Shown: in pieces, positions 8,824 to 16,434 of the stretch
Numbering within the stretch: position 1 is the first letter of the stretch
Layout of the letters: every line of letters starts with the position of its first letter
From: Bradyrhizobium sp. WBOS07
GTDB taxonomy: Bacteria > Pseudomonadota > Alphaproteobacteria > Rhizobiales > Xanthobacteraceae
DNA: 64,000 nucleotides
Assembly: GCF_024585165.1 (NCBI RefSeq)
Contig: NZ_CP029008.1
Coordinates: 6,405,501-6,469,500, forward strand
Reading direction: 5' to 3'
Notes under the pieces: generated by a model
What the model saw: the letters and a program-made list of their open reading frames with translations, nothing else
What the model was told of the DNA's origin: nothing
The model's database searches: none
Program-made: the position numbers and the translations under genes

Positions 8824-9335
8824 GCCCTGCGGCGCTGCCGACTCTCTCGATTCCTGTCGGCGTCGTGGTCGAGCGGCGCAAGGCCGCCTCGCCCTGGGTC
8901 GATTTCGTCTGGCGCGGGATCGCCGTGCTGCCGGACGAGCCGACCACAAGGCCCTGGACCGTGCTTCGCGAGCAGGACGACACGACCTTGTTCTATGCCG
9001 GCAGCGCCGCCATCGAGCTCTATCCGTCCGAGACGGCGCGCTATCGCGACAATCTGGCTTCAGGCAATCCAAGCCTGTGGACCGTGCTGTCGCCATCGGA
9101 AGGCGTCTTTCCCTATGCGGTTGCGGCGGTGACCGCCGATCCCGCCGAGGGCGAGGGCTTCACCGAAGCCGCCGACAATCTCGTCGAGGCGGTGCCGATG
9201 CCGGAGGCGCTGCTTGAGGCAATTGAAAAGTTCGTCGCCGAGCATCATGTCGAGCGAGAGTTCGTCAAGCGCAAGCGGCGGCGCGCCGACCCGGAGGCGC
9301 TGGCGCGGCGCGAACCGGAAGGCGGACAGGAATGA
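8820..9335 (+). CDS. DUF3305 domain protein
   Basis: This 171-residue protein has the DUF3305 layout: an early PVGVVVERRKAASPWVDFVW segment, a tryptophan-rich middle, and a very basic C-terminus (VKRKRRRADPEA). DUF3305 and DUF3306 genes usually occur as a pair beside formate dehydrogenase genes, as they do here, and their biochemical role is unknown. It overlaps the preceding and following genes by 4 bases. Confidence 0.75.
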   Translation: MSPAALPTLSIPVGVVVERRKAASPWVDFVWRGIAVLPDEPTTRPWTVLREQDDTTLFYAGSAAIELYPSETARYRDNLASGNPSLWTVLSPSEGVFPYAVAAVTADPAEGEGFTEAADNLVEAVPMPEALLEAIEKFVAEHHVEREFVKRKRRRADPEALARREPEGGQE

Positions 9336-9943
9336 GCGAGGAGGAGTTCCTTTCGCGGTGGTCCCGCCGCAAGCGCAAATCGCGAGCGGAGCCGGCGAAG
9401 CCTGCCGAGGCGCAGCCCGCGCCGCCGGCCGAGACGGAGAACGCCGAGCGCGAGTTTGATCTCTCCACCCTGCCGTCGATCGACGAGATCAATGCGGCGA
9501 CCGACATCACCGCCTTCCTGAGCAAGCATGTTCCACAGGAGTTGAGCCGTGCGGCCCTTCGCCGCGCCTGGGCGACCGATCCCGCCATTCGCGACTTCGT
9601 CGGGCTTGCGGAGAACGCATGGGACTTCAACGACCCGACTGCGATGCCGGGCTTTGGGCCACTGGATTGCTCCTCGGAGGAATTGGCCGCGCTTGTCGAT
9701 CGCGTCGTCGGCGGAGTCCGCGAGGCACTCCAATCTGCTCCGGATGCCCTGATCGAAGCAGCGGATTCTTCGCCGCAATTGCCTCAGGCCGATGCCGTAG
9801 CGACCGCCGATGTCGCCGAGCCGCCGGAGGCGACAGATCCATTGGCAATCCCTGTTGCAATGCAACCGGCGGCGGTTGACCGATCGATCGACCATGCCGA
9901 GCCGATCAGGACTCGCACCCATGGTGGCGCGCTGCCGCGCTGA
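9332..9943 (+). CDS. DUF3306 domain protein
   Basis: The 203-residue product begins MSEEEFLSRWSRRKRKSR, the usual DUF3306 start, followed by a Pro/Ala/Glu-rich linker and a conserved core around residues 45-110 (LPSIDEINAATDITAFL). The C-terminal 90 residues are of low complexity and probably disordered. It pairs with the DUF3305 gene just upstream and ends the first block of FDH accessory genes; a 132-base gap then precedes the TorD gene. Confidence 0.75.
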   Translation: MSEEEFLSRWSRRKRKSRAEPAKPAEAQPAPPAETENAEREFDLSTLPSIDEINAATDITAFLSKHVPQELSRAALRRAWATDPAIRDFVGLAENAWDFNDPTAMPGFGPLDCSSEELAALVDRVVGGVREALQSAPDALIEAADSSPQLPQADAVATADVAEPPEATDPLAIPVAMQPAAVDRSIDHAEPIRTRTHGGALPR

Positions 9944-9961
9944 GCAACGCGACCAAAGGCT

Positions 9962-9976
9962 ATAGGCTTTGCCTAT
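9962..9976. promoter_or_regulatory. ATAG-N7-CTAT dyad, candidate LysR-type operator upstream of torD-fdh
   Basis: The dyad ATAGGC-TTT-GCCTAT is perfect over 6+6 bases and fits the ATAG-N7-CTAT half-site pattern of OxyR-like LysR regulators. It lies about 100 bases before the GTG start of the TorD gene, in the only sizeable gap of the FDH operon. It may mark an internal promoter for torD and the fdh structural genes. The regulator is not identified. Confidence 0.4.
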
Positions 9977-10075
9977 GGGGAACGATTGACCGTCCGCGGA
10001 ACCCGGATTACGCTTGCCTACAGCTTTGTAACAAAAGCGATAATCAAGCAGACGGGACTTGGATGGGAGGTCCAC

Positions 10076-10855
10076 GTGCGTGATGACGGGCTTGATCGCG
10101 CGATTGATGCCGCAGGCGGCATCGCTCAGCTTGCGCGCAAAATCGGGATCAGCCAGCCCTCAGTCTCGACCTGGACTCGCGTGCCCGCACAGCGGGTGAT
10201 CGCCGTCGAAACCGCGACCGGTGTTTCCCGAAACGACCTGCGGCCCGATCTTTACTGCGAGCAAGCAAAATCCACTGAGCCGGTCGATCCCGTCGATGCC
10301 GCGCGTGCGCAGGAATACGCGCTGCTGGCGACGCTGCTGTCTTCGCCTCCGTCGAAACGTCTGCTCGATCGACTCGCTGCGCTGGCGGGTGATGCAACGC
10401 CGCTCGGGCGCGCACATGCGGCGCTGGCCGACGCGGCCGCGAGCGCGGTCGCAGCGCAAGTCGAGCGCGAGTATTTCGATCTGTTCGTCGGCCTGGGCCG
10501 TGGCGAATTGTTGCCCTACGCGTCCTATTACCTGACGGGTTTCCTGAACGAACGGCCGTTGTCGCGCCTGCGCGCCGATCTGACGGCGCTCGGCATCGAG
10601 CGGATCGCCAACAATTCCGAACCCGAGGATCACGCCGCCATCCTGTGCGAGATCATGTCGGGACTTGCCGACGGCAGCTTCGAGGCTTCGCCCGAGGTGC
10701 AGCGCGCATTCTTCGAAAAGCACGTGTCGCCTTGGATGGGGCGGCTGTTCGCCGACATGGAGAGTGCCGGCAGCGTCCGCTTCTATCGGGCGGTCGGCGC
10801 GCTCGGGCGCACCTTCATCGAGATCGAGACGGAAGCATTCACATTCGCCAACTGA
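10076..10855 (+). CDS. TorD-family FDH chaperone with N-terminal helix-turn-helix domain
   Basis: The GTG at 10076 is chosen because GGGAGG lies 5 bases upstream; the only longer start is a weak TTG. Residues 1-60 form a Cro/YdaS-like HTH (AGGIAQLARKIGISQPSVST, then a GVSRNDLRPDLY end). Residues about 70-259 are a TorD/DmsD all-helical domain, including the EREYFDLFVGLGRGELLPYASYY signature. TorD proteins bind Tat signal peptides and insert the molybdenum cofactor, here most likely for the FDH alpha subunit encoded just downstream. The fused DNA-binding domain is unusual for the family and could couple enzyme maturation to gene control (inference). Confidence 0.8.
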   Translation: MRDDGLDRAIDAAGGIAQLARKIGISQPSVSTWTRVPAQRVIAVETATGVSRNDLRPDLYCEQAKSTEPVDPVDAARAQEYALLATLLSSPPSKRLLDRLAALAGDATPLGRAHAALADAAASAVAAQVEREYFDLFVGLGRGELLPYASYYLTGFLNERPLSRLRADLTALGIERIANNSEPEDHAAILCEIMSGLADGSFEASPEVQRAFFEKHVSPWMGRLFADMESAGSVRFYRAVGALGRTFIEIETEAFTFAN

Positions 10856-10884
10856 TCGACGCGGGTCGGTCCGGGAGAGATGCG

Positions 10885-11094
10885 ATGAGTGACGAGACGA
10901 AAGCAAAGGTCGGACGCCGTGACTTCCTTCGCAAGGTCGGCATCGGCACGGTCGGCGCCGGCGCGACGCTTGCGACGCCGTTGGTCGGGTCCGCGCAGGC
11001 GGACAGCGAGAACAACGATGAAAAGCGCAAGGCGCGCTACAAGGAATCCGATCACGTCAAGACGTTCTACCGCGTCAACCGTTATCCGGCCTGA
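10885..11094 (+). CDS. Formate dehydrogenase region Tat-target peptide (FdhX-like)
   Basis: This is a 69-residue protein with an N-terminal twin-arginine signal (GRRDFLRKVGIGTVGAGATL). Its C-terminus, Y52-K-E-S-D-H57-V-K-T-F61-Y62, matches the conserved Y-[HRK]-x-[TS]-x-H-[IV]-x-x-[YF]-[YF] pattern known for small Tat-target proteins encoded beside FDH genes. Such proteins are thought to be exported with, or to assist, the FDH subunits. It lies between the chaperone gene and the alpha subunit gene with short gaps, as expected. Confidence 0.8.
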   Translation: MSDETKAKVGRRDFLRKVGIGTVGAGATLATPLVGSAQADSENNDEKRKARYKESDHVKTFYRVNRYPA

Positions 11095-11108
11095 CAGGGA
11101 GGCTGCCC

Positions 11109-14051
11109 GTGCTTATCAAGCGAACACACCAGCGGTCCGATCGCCGCGGCTCCGTCGCCGAAACCCTCGCAAGCCAGGGCGGCGGACTTGACCGCCGTAC
11201 GTTCCTGCGCAGGTCCGGCCTTGCCGGCGGCGCCCTTGCTGCGCTCGGTACCATGCCGGTCGGCAGCGTGCGCAAGGCGGAGGCGGCCGCTGCCGGTCCG
11301 CTCGCGGCCGGCGCCGTGGTCAAGAAGAGCATCTGCACGCACTGCGCGGTGGGCTGCACCGTGACGGCGGAAGTGCTCAATGGAGTCTGGATCGGGCAGG
11401 AGCCGAGCTGGGATTCGCCGATCAACCGCGGCTCGCATTGCGCCAAGGGCGCCTCGGTGCGCGAGCTCGTGCACAGCGATCGCCGGCTGCGCTATCCGAT
11501 GAAGCTCGTGAACGGGCAGTGGACGCGCGTGTCGTGGGACACGGCGGTGAACGAGATCGGCGACAAGCTGCTTCAGGTCCGGGAGAAGTCGGGCAGCGAT
11601 TCGGTCTACTGGCTCGGCTCGGCCAAGATGACCAACGAGGGCTCCTACCTGTTCCGCAAGCTCGGCGCGTTCTGGGGCACCAACAACACCGACCATCAGG
11701 CGCGAATCTGTCACTCCACCACCGTCACCGGCGTCGCCAATACCTGGGGCTACGGCGCGATGACGAACAGCATCAACGACATGCGCAACTCCAAGACGAT
11801 GCTGTTCATCGGCAGCAACGCGGCGGAAGCGCATCCCGTCAGCATGCAGCACCTGCTCGAAGGCAAAGAGCTCAACAAGGCGAACTTCATCGTCTTCGAT
11901 CCGCGCCTGACCCGCACCGCGGCGCATGCCACCGAGTATGTCCGGATCCGTCCCGGCACCGACATTCCCGTCCTCTACGGCATGATGTGGCACATCCTGA
12001 AGAACGGCTGGGAGGACAAGGAGTTCATCGCCCAGCGCGTCTACGGTTTCGACGACCTGCGCAAGGAGGTCGAGAAGTGGAATCCGCAGGAGGTCGAGCG
12101 CGTCACCGGCGTGCCCGGCGCGCAGCTCGAGCGCGTCGCCAAGATGTTCGCGACGGTGAAGCCGGCGACCATCATCTGGTGCATGGGGCAGACGCAGCAC
12201 ACCGTCGGCACGGCCAATGTGCGCGCGAGCTGCATCGCGTTGCTGATGACCGGCAACATCGGCAAGGCCGGGGCCGGCGCCAACATCCTGCGCGGCCATG
12301 ACAACGTGCAAGGCGCGACCGACGTCGGCCTCGATATCGTGACCCTGCCGTTCTATTACGGCCTGGCGGAAGGTGCCTGGAAGCACTGGTCGCGGGTCTG
12401 GGAGGTCGATTACGAGTACCTGGTCTCCCGCTTCGACGAGAAGAAGCAGATGGAGACCCCAGGCATCCCGCTGACGCGTTGGTTCGATGCCGCGCTGTTG
12501 CCCAAGGCCGACGTCGCGCAGAAGGACAACGTCAAGGCCGTCTTCGTGCAAGGCCACGCCAGCAACAGCATCACCCGCATTCCGGAGTCGATGAAGGGCC
12601 TGAAGGCGCTGGAGCTGCTGGTGATCGCCGATCCGCACCCGACGACGTGGGCCTCTCTGGCGGTCGAGGCCGGGCGCAAGGACGGCGTCTATATCCTGCC
12701 GGTGGCAACGCAGTTCGAGTGCGCGGGATCGCGCGTCGCCTCCAACCGCTCGATGCAGTGGGGCGAGCAGATCGTCAAGCCGATCTTCGAATCCAAGGAC
12801 GATCTCGAGATCATCTACCTGATGGCGAAGAAGCTCGGCTTCGCCGACAAGATGTTCAAGAACATCAAGGTCGAGAGCAACCTCCCCGTAGCCGAGGACG
12901 TGCTGCGCGAGATCAACCGCGGAAGCTGGTCGACCGGCTATTGCGGCCAGTCGCCCGAGCGCATCAAGGCGCACATGAAGAACCAGCACAAGTTCGACCT
13001 GGTGACGATGCGCGCGCCGAAGGACGATCCGGAGGTCGGCGGCGACTATTACGGCCTGCCTTGGCCGTGTTGGGGCTCACCCGAGGTGAGGCATCCCGGC
13101 TCGCCGCTGCTCTACAACAACAACCTTCATGTCATGGATGGCGGCGGCGCCTTCCGCCCACGCTTCGGTATCGAGCGCGAGGAAAAGCTGCCGGACGGCA
13201 CGACACGCAAGGTGAGCCTGCTCGCCGACAAATCCTTCTCCAAGGGCTCGGATATCCAGGACGGCTATCCCGAGTTCACGCTGGCGAGCCTGAAGAAGCT
13301 CGGTTGGGACACGGATCTGACCGAAGCCGAAATGGCGACGATCCAGCGGGTCAACCCGGCCAATCCGGATGCGGTGTCCTGGGCGCTCGACCTTTCCGGC
13401 GGCATCCAGCGCGTCGCGCTGAAGCACGGCTGCGTGCCGTTCGGCAACGGCAAGGCGCGCATGAATGCGTTCGGCTTGCCGGACCCGATCCCGGTCCATC
13501 GCGAGCCGATCTACACGCCGCGCGTCGATCTCGTCGAGAAATATCCGACATTGCCCGATGCCAGGCAGTTCCGCCTGCCCAATATCGGCTTCTCGGTGCA
13601 GAAGGCGGCGGTGGAGAAGGGCATCGCAAAGCAATTCCCGCTGATCCTCTCCTCCGGACGTCTGGTCGAATACGAAGGCGGCGGCGAGGAGACCCGCACC
13701 AATCCATGGCTCGCCGAATTGCAGCAGGACATGTTCATCGAGATCAGCCCGGCCGATGCCGCCGATCGGGGCATCAAGGACGGCGGTTGGGTCTGGGTGA
13801 GCGGCGCCGAGAACAATTCGCGCGCCAGGATGAAGGCGCTGGTGACCGAACGCGTCGGCAAGGGCGTCGCCTGGATGCCGTTCCATTTCGGCGGCTGGCT
13901 CGGCGGCGTCGACCTGCGCAAGAACTATCCCGCCGGCACCGATCCGATCGTGCTGGGCGAGAGCGCCAACACGATCACCAGCTACGGTTACGATCCTGCA
14001 ACGGGCATGCAGGAGCCGAAGGTTACGCTTTGTCAGATCGTCGCAGCCTGA
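11109..14051 (+). CDS. fdhA: Formate dehydrogenase alpha subunit (Mo/W-bis-MGD), Tat-exported
   Basis: The 980-residue catalytic subunit oxidises formate to CO2 at a molybdenum or tungsten bis-pterin site. A twin-arginine signal (DRRTFLRRSGLAGG, residues 28-41) directs it to the periplasm. C76, C79, C83 and C111 bind the N-terminal [4Fe-4S] cluster. The active-site pair is C201-H202 in the DHQARICHSTTV segment, so the metal ligand is cysteine rather than selenocysteine. The C-terminal third is the molydopterin-binding domain. Length and order fit FdnG/FdhA enzymes. It is followed after 13 bases by the beta subunit gene and should pass electrons through beta to gamma and quinone. Confidence 0.93.
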   Translation: MLIKRTHQRSDRRGSVAETLASQGGGLDRRTFLRRSGLAGGALAALGTMPVGSVRKAEAAAAGPLAAGAVVKKSICTHCAVGCTVTAEVLNGVWIGQEPSWDSPINRGSHCAKGASVRELVHSDRRLRYPMKLVNGQWTRVSWDTAVNEIGDKLLQVREKSGSDSVYWLGSAKMTNEGSYLFRKLGAFWGTNNTDHQARICHSTTVTGVANTWGYGAMTNSINDMRNSKTMLFIGSNAAEAHPVSMQHLLEGKELNKANFIVFDPRLTRTAAHATEYVRIRPGTDIPVLYGMMWHILKNGWEDKEFIAQRVYGFDDLRKEVEKWNPQEVERVTGVPGAQLERVAKMFATVKPATIIWCMGQTQHTVGTANVRASCIALLMTGNIGKAGAGANILRGHDNVQGATDVGLDIVTLPFYYGLAEGAWKHWSRVWEVDYEYLVSRFDEKKQMETPGIPLTRWFDAALLPKADVAQKDNVKAVFVQGHASNSITRIPESMKGLKALELLVIADPHPTTWASLAVEAGRKDGVYILPVATQFECAGSRVASNRSMQWGEQIVKPIFESKDDLEIIYLMAKKLGFADKMFKNIKVESNLPVAEDVLREINRGSWSTGYCGQSPERIKAHMKNQHKFDLVTMRAPKDDPEVGGDYYGLPWPCWGSPEVRHPGSPLLYNNNLHVMDGGGAFRPRFGIEREEKLPDGTTRKVSLLADKSFSKGSDIQDGYPEFTLASLKKLGWDTDLTEAEMATIQRVNPANPDAVSWALDLSGGIQRVALKHGCVPFGNGKARMNAFGLPDPIPVHREPIYTPRVDLVEKYPTLPDARQFRLPNIGFSVQKAAVEKGIAKQFPLILSSGRLVEYEGGGEETRTNPWLAELQQDMFIEISPADAADRGIKDGGWVWVSGAENNSRARMKALVTERVGKGVAWMPFHFGGWLGGVDLRKNYPAGTDPIVLGESANTITSYGYDPATGMQEPKVTLCQIVAA

Positions 14052-14064
14052 GAGGAGCACGCAC

Positions 14065-14661
14065 ATGGCTCGGATGAAATTTCTCTGCGACGCTGATCGC
14101 TGCATCGAGTGCAACGCCTGCGTCACCGCCTGCAAGAACGAGCACGAGGTGCCGTGGGGCATCAACCGGCGCCGCGTCGTCACCATCAACGACGGCAAGC
14201 CGGGCGAGCGATCGATCTCGATGGCCTGCATGCACTGCACGGATGCGCCCTGCGCCGCCGTGTGCCCGGTGAACTGCTTCTACACCACCGCCGATGCCGT
14301 GGTGCTGCACTCCAAGGATCTCTGCATCGGCTGCGGCTATTGCTTCTACGCCTGCCCGTTCGGCGCGCCGCAATACCCGAAGGTCGGCAACTTCGGCTCG
14401 CGCGGCAAGATGGATAAATGCACCTATTGCGCCGGCGGCCCCGAGGCCGACGGCAGCAAGGAGGAATACGAGAAATACGGCGCGAACCGGCTGGCCGAAG
14501 GCAAGCTGCCGCTCTGTGCCGAAATGTGCTCGACCAAGTCGTTGCTCGCAGGGGACGGCGAGATCATTGCGCAGATCTACAAGGAGCGCGTCATGAAGCG
14601 CGGCTATGGCTCGGGCGCCTGGGGCTGGAAGACCGCTTATCGCGAGACGATCGAGTCCTGA
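14065..14661 (+). CDS. fdhB: Formate dehydrogenase beta (Fe-S) subunit
   Basis: This 198-residue protein has four cysteine groups typical of the electron-transfer subunit: CIECNACVTAC, CMHCTDAPCAAVCP, CIGCGYCFYACP and the CTYC...CAEMC pair, together enough for four [4Fe-4S] clusters. It lacks its own signal peptide and is expected to be exported bound to the Tat-bearing alpha subunit. It lies between the alpha and gamma genes. It is shorter than E. coli FdnH and lacks the membrane anchor helix, like the Fdh3B type. Confidence 0.92.
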   Translation: MARMKFLCDADRCIECNACVTACKNEHEVPWGINRRRVVTINDGKPGERSISMACMHCTDAPCAAVCPVNCFYTTADAVVLHSKDLCIGCGYCFYACPFGAPQYPKVGNFGSRGKMDKCTYCAGGPEADGSKEEYEKYGANRLAEGKLPLCAEMCSTKSLLAGDGEIIAQIYKERVMKRGYGSGAWGWKTAYRETIES

Positions 14662-14716
14662 CATGGGCAGTCGCAACACGGATGGTCGACGAGCGCGCAA
14701 TACCGGGGAGGACGTC

Positions 14717-15718
14717 ATGGCGTCGTTTGGAAGGTTCGTTCGTCTGGCGCTGGGCGCCTTCGCGCTGCTTCTCCTGGTCACGGCGGTGCCCGCCGGCGCA
14801 CAACAGGTCAATCCGACCGCTAGCGCGGTCAAGGAGGAGCAGCTTCTGCAGGAGCTCAACCGGATTCAGGGGCGTGTCAGCATCCCCGATCGGAATTCCG
14901 GCGTTCTCGAGCAGCCGCAGGGACGGGAGTGGCGCGAGTTCCGCAATGTGACACTGCGCTGGATCGGCGGCATTGCCATCCTCGGCATGATCGCGGTCAT
15001 CGTGATCTTCTATCTCACCGTCGGCATGGTGCGCCTCGAGGCCGGACGGTCGGGCCGTACCATCGTGCGCTTCAACGCGTTCGAGCGGTTCGTGCACTGG
15101 CTGACGGCAACCTGCTTCATCGTCCTGGCGATCTCGGGGCTGAACATCACGTTCGGCCGGCCTCTGCTGCTGCCGCTGATCGGCTTCGAGGCTTTCTCGG
15201 AATGGTCGCAATGGGCGAAGTTCGCCCACAATTACCTGAGCTTCCCGTTCACTCTCGGTGTCATCCTGATCTTCCTGATGTGGATCGGCGGCAACATCCC
15301 CAACAAGGTGGATATCGAATGGGCCAAGCGCGGCGGCGGCTTGATCGGGCATGACCATCCGCCGGCCTATCGCTTCAACGGCGGCCAGAAGATGATCTAC
15401 TGGATCGTCGTGGTCGGCGGCGCTCTCGTCGCGACGAGCGGCTATGCGCTGATGTTCCCGTTCTACGGGACGGGTATCGAGGGCATGCAAATGGCCCAGA
15501 TCGTCCACTCGATCGTGGCGGTCCTGTTCGTCGCGGCGATGATCGCGCACATCTATATCGGCACCATCGGGATGGAAGGTGCGTTCGAGGCCATGGGCTC
15601 GGGCGAGGTCGACGTCAACTGGGCGCGCGAGCACCACAGGCTCTGGCTCGAGCAGCAGAACGCGCGAACCGGACCGAACGACGGACAGCCGCAGCCCGCG
15701 ACCGCGCCGGCGGAGTAG
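14717..15718 (+). CDS. fdhC: Formate dehydrogenase gamma subunit, cytochrome b type
   Basis: The ATG at 14717 follows GGGGAGG and gives a clear signal peptide (MASFGRFVRLALGAFALLLL, ending AGA); an ATG at 14663 would add an unlikely arginine-rich leader. About five further membrane helices follow from residue 75, with histidines in FVHWLTATC, KFAHNYLSF, QIVHSIVAV and AHIYIG that can ligate two b hemes. The 333-residue protein anchors FDH in the membrane and passes electrons to quinone. The last 25 residues are polar and Pro-rich. Confidence 0.88.
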   Translation: MASFGRFVRLALGAFALLLLVTAVPAGAQQVNPTASAVKEEQLLQELNRIQGRVSIPDRNSGVLEQPQGREWREFRNVTLRWIGGIAILGMIAVIVIFYLTVGMVRLEAGRSGRTIVRFNAFERFVHWLTATCFIVLAISGLNITFGRPLLLPLIGFEAFSEWSQWAKFAHNYLSFPFTLGVILIFLMWIGGNIPNKVDIEWAKRGGGLIGHDHPPAYRFNGGQKMIYWIVVVGGALVATSGYALMFPFYGTGIEGMQMAQIVHSIVAVLFVAAMIAHIYIGTIGMEGAFEAMGSGEVDVNWAREHHRLWLEQQNARTGPNDGQPQPATAPAE

Positions 15719-15740
15719 AGCGCGCAGCCCGAACGCGGGC

Positions 15741-15760
15741 AGCCGGCTATGGGGCCGGCT
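15741..15760. terminator. Hairpin between convergent genes, likely FDH operon terminator
   Basis: AGCCGGC (15741-15747) pairs with GCCGGCT (15754-15760) across a 6-base loop, 23 bases after the gamma subunit stop and at the end of the opposing small gene. The U-tract is weak on both strands, so termination strength is uncertain. Confidence 0.4.
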
Positions 15761-15950
15761 CCTTCCCAAACAAGACGGAACGGTCCTGGATGTCCTGTTC
15801 GTGGAGCCGGGCCGTTTGGCCTGTCTGCATGTCCTGAATGGACGCCATGCCGTTTTGACCGGAGCCGAACAGGGCTTGCGATTTGAGCATGGTGCTGGCC
15901 GCACCGGCCAGAGCGAGGGCTGCAATGAGCGAGAGCATGACGCGGTTCAT
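15747..15950 (-). CDS. Small exported protein, 67 aa
   Basis: The ATG at 15950 is preferred because GGAG lies 6 bases upstream; the in-frame ATG at 15956 sits directly on that GGAG. The product starts MNRVMLSLIAALALAGAAST, a signal peptide or anchor, and continues with a polar tail rich in Gln and Asp (SIQDMQTGQTARLHEQDIQD). It has no cysteines and no recognised family. It converges on the FDH operon. Confidence 0.5.
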   Translation of the reverse strand: MNRVMLSLIAALALAGAASTMLKSQALFGSGQNGMASIQDMQTGQTARLHEQDIQDRSVLFGKEPAP

Positions 15951-16434
15951 GCGCATCTCCGTCGGCCATCTCCACCCGACATGATCAATACCTCCGGATC
16001 GTCCCGTTGGATGTGAGCCACTTCACGGCGATCGGTTCCATTTTCGTTGAGGCGGCCAACGCGCTCCGCACGATTGCGCTCTTGATTCTCTCTGCCGAAT
16101 TTCAGCAGCGCTGATTTGGAATCTTTCAAAGAAGAACTTTGGAATCTTTCCAGATCGCAACGCGACCACATCGCATGATCGAGACATTCTAAATCGCCGT
16201 GCACGCATTTGCGTTGCCGTCACGAGAGCGTGTTTCTAAAGAGGCGATGCAGATTGCTGACCATCGATGTTGCAGGCGAAGGCCGTCAACGCGAAGCGTG
16301 AGGCTGCGGACGATTTGGTTGAAGGTCACACGTGCCGGCTGCGGTTCGACGCGAAGAGCGATGATCCGTCATCGTCCCGCGCGCCGAGCGGCCGCCTCAC
16401 GGTGGGCCGCGTGCTATTGATGAAGGACTTTTTG
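15951..16434. promoter_or_regulatory. Long leader and control region of the siderophore receptor gene
   Basis: This 480-base gap has no supported gene. It carries two direct copies of TTTGGAATCTTTC (16115-16127 and 16138-16150), 23 bases apart, which is about two helical turns and suggests a tandem protein-binding site. Two TTCTAAA half-sites (16187-16193 and 16234-16240) resemble halves of the Irr iron-control element TTTAGAA-N3-TTCTAAA, but no full element is present. Confidence 0.45.

Noticed and set aside
11709..11714. Possible selenocysteine codon in the FDH alpha gene
   Set aside because: The active-site codon is TGT (Cys201), with no in-frame TGA anywhere in the gene.
11082..12989. 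A 635-residue minus-strand frame opposite the FDH alpha subunit
   Set aside because: The plus-strand frame has full catalytic motifs; the antisense frame has no start context or known domain.
12479..14077. A 532-residue plus-strand frame inside the FDH alpha gene
   Set aside because: It is an out-of-frame reading of a confident gene with biased arginine-rich composition.
16242..16257. Sigma-54-like GG...TTGCT sequence before the siderophore receptor
   Set aside because: The GG and GC are 11 bases apart rather than 10, and RpoN spacing is strict.
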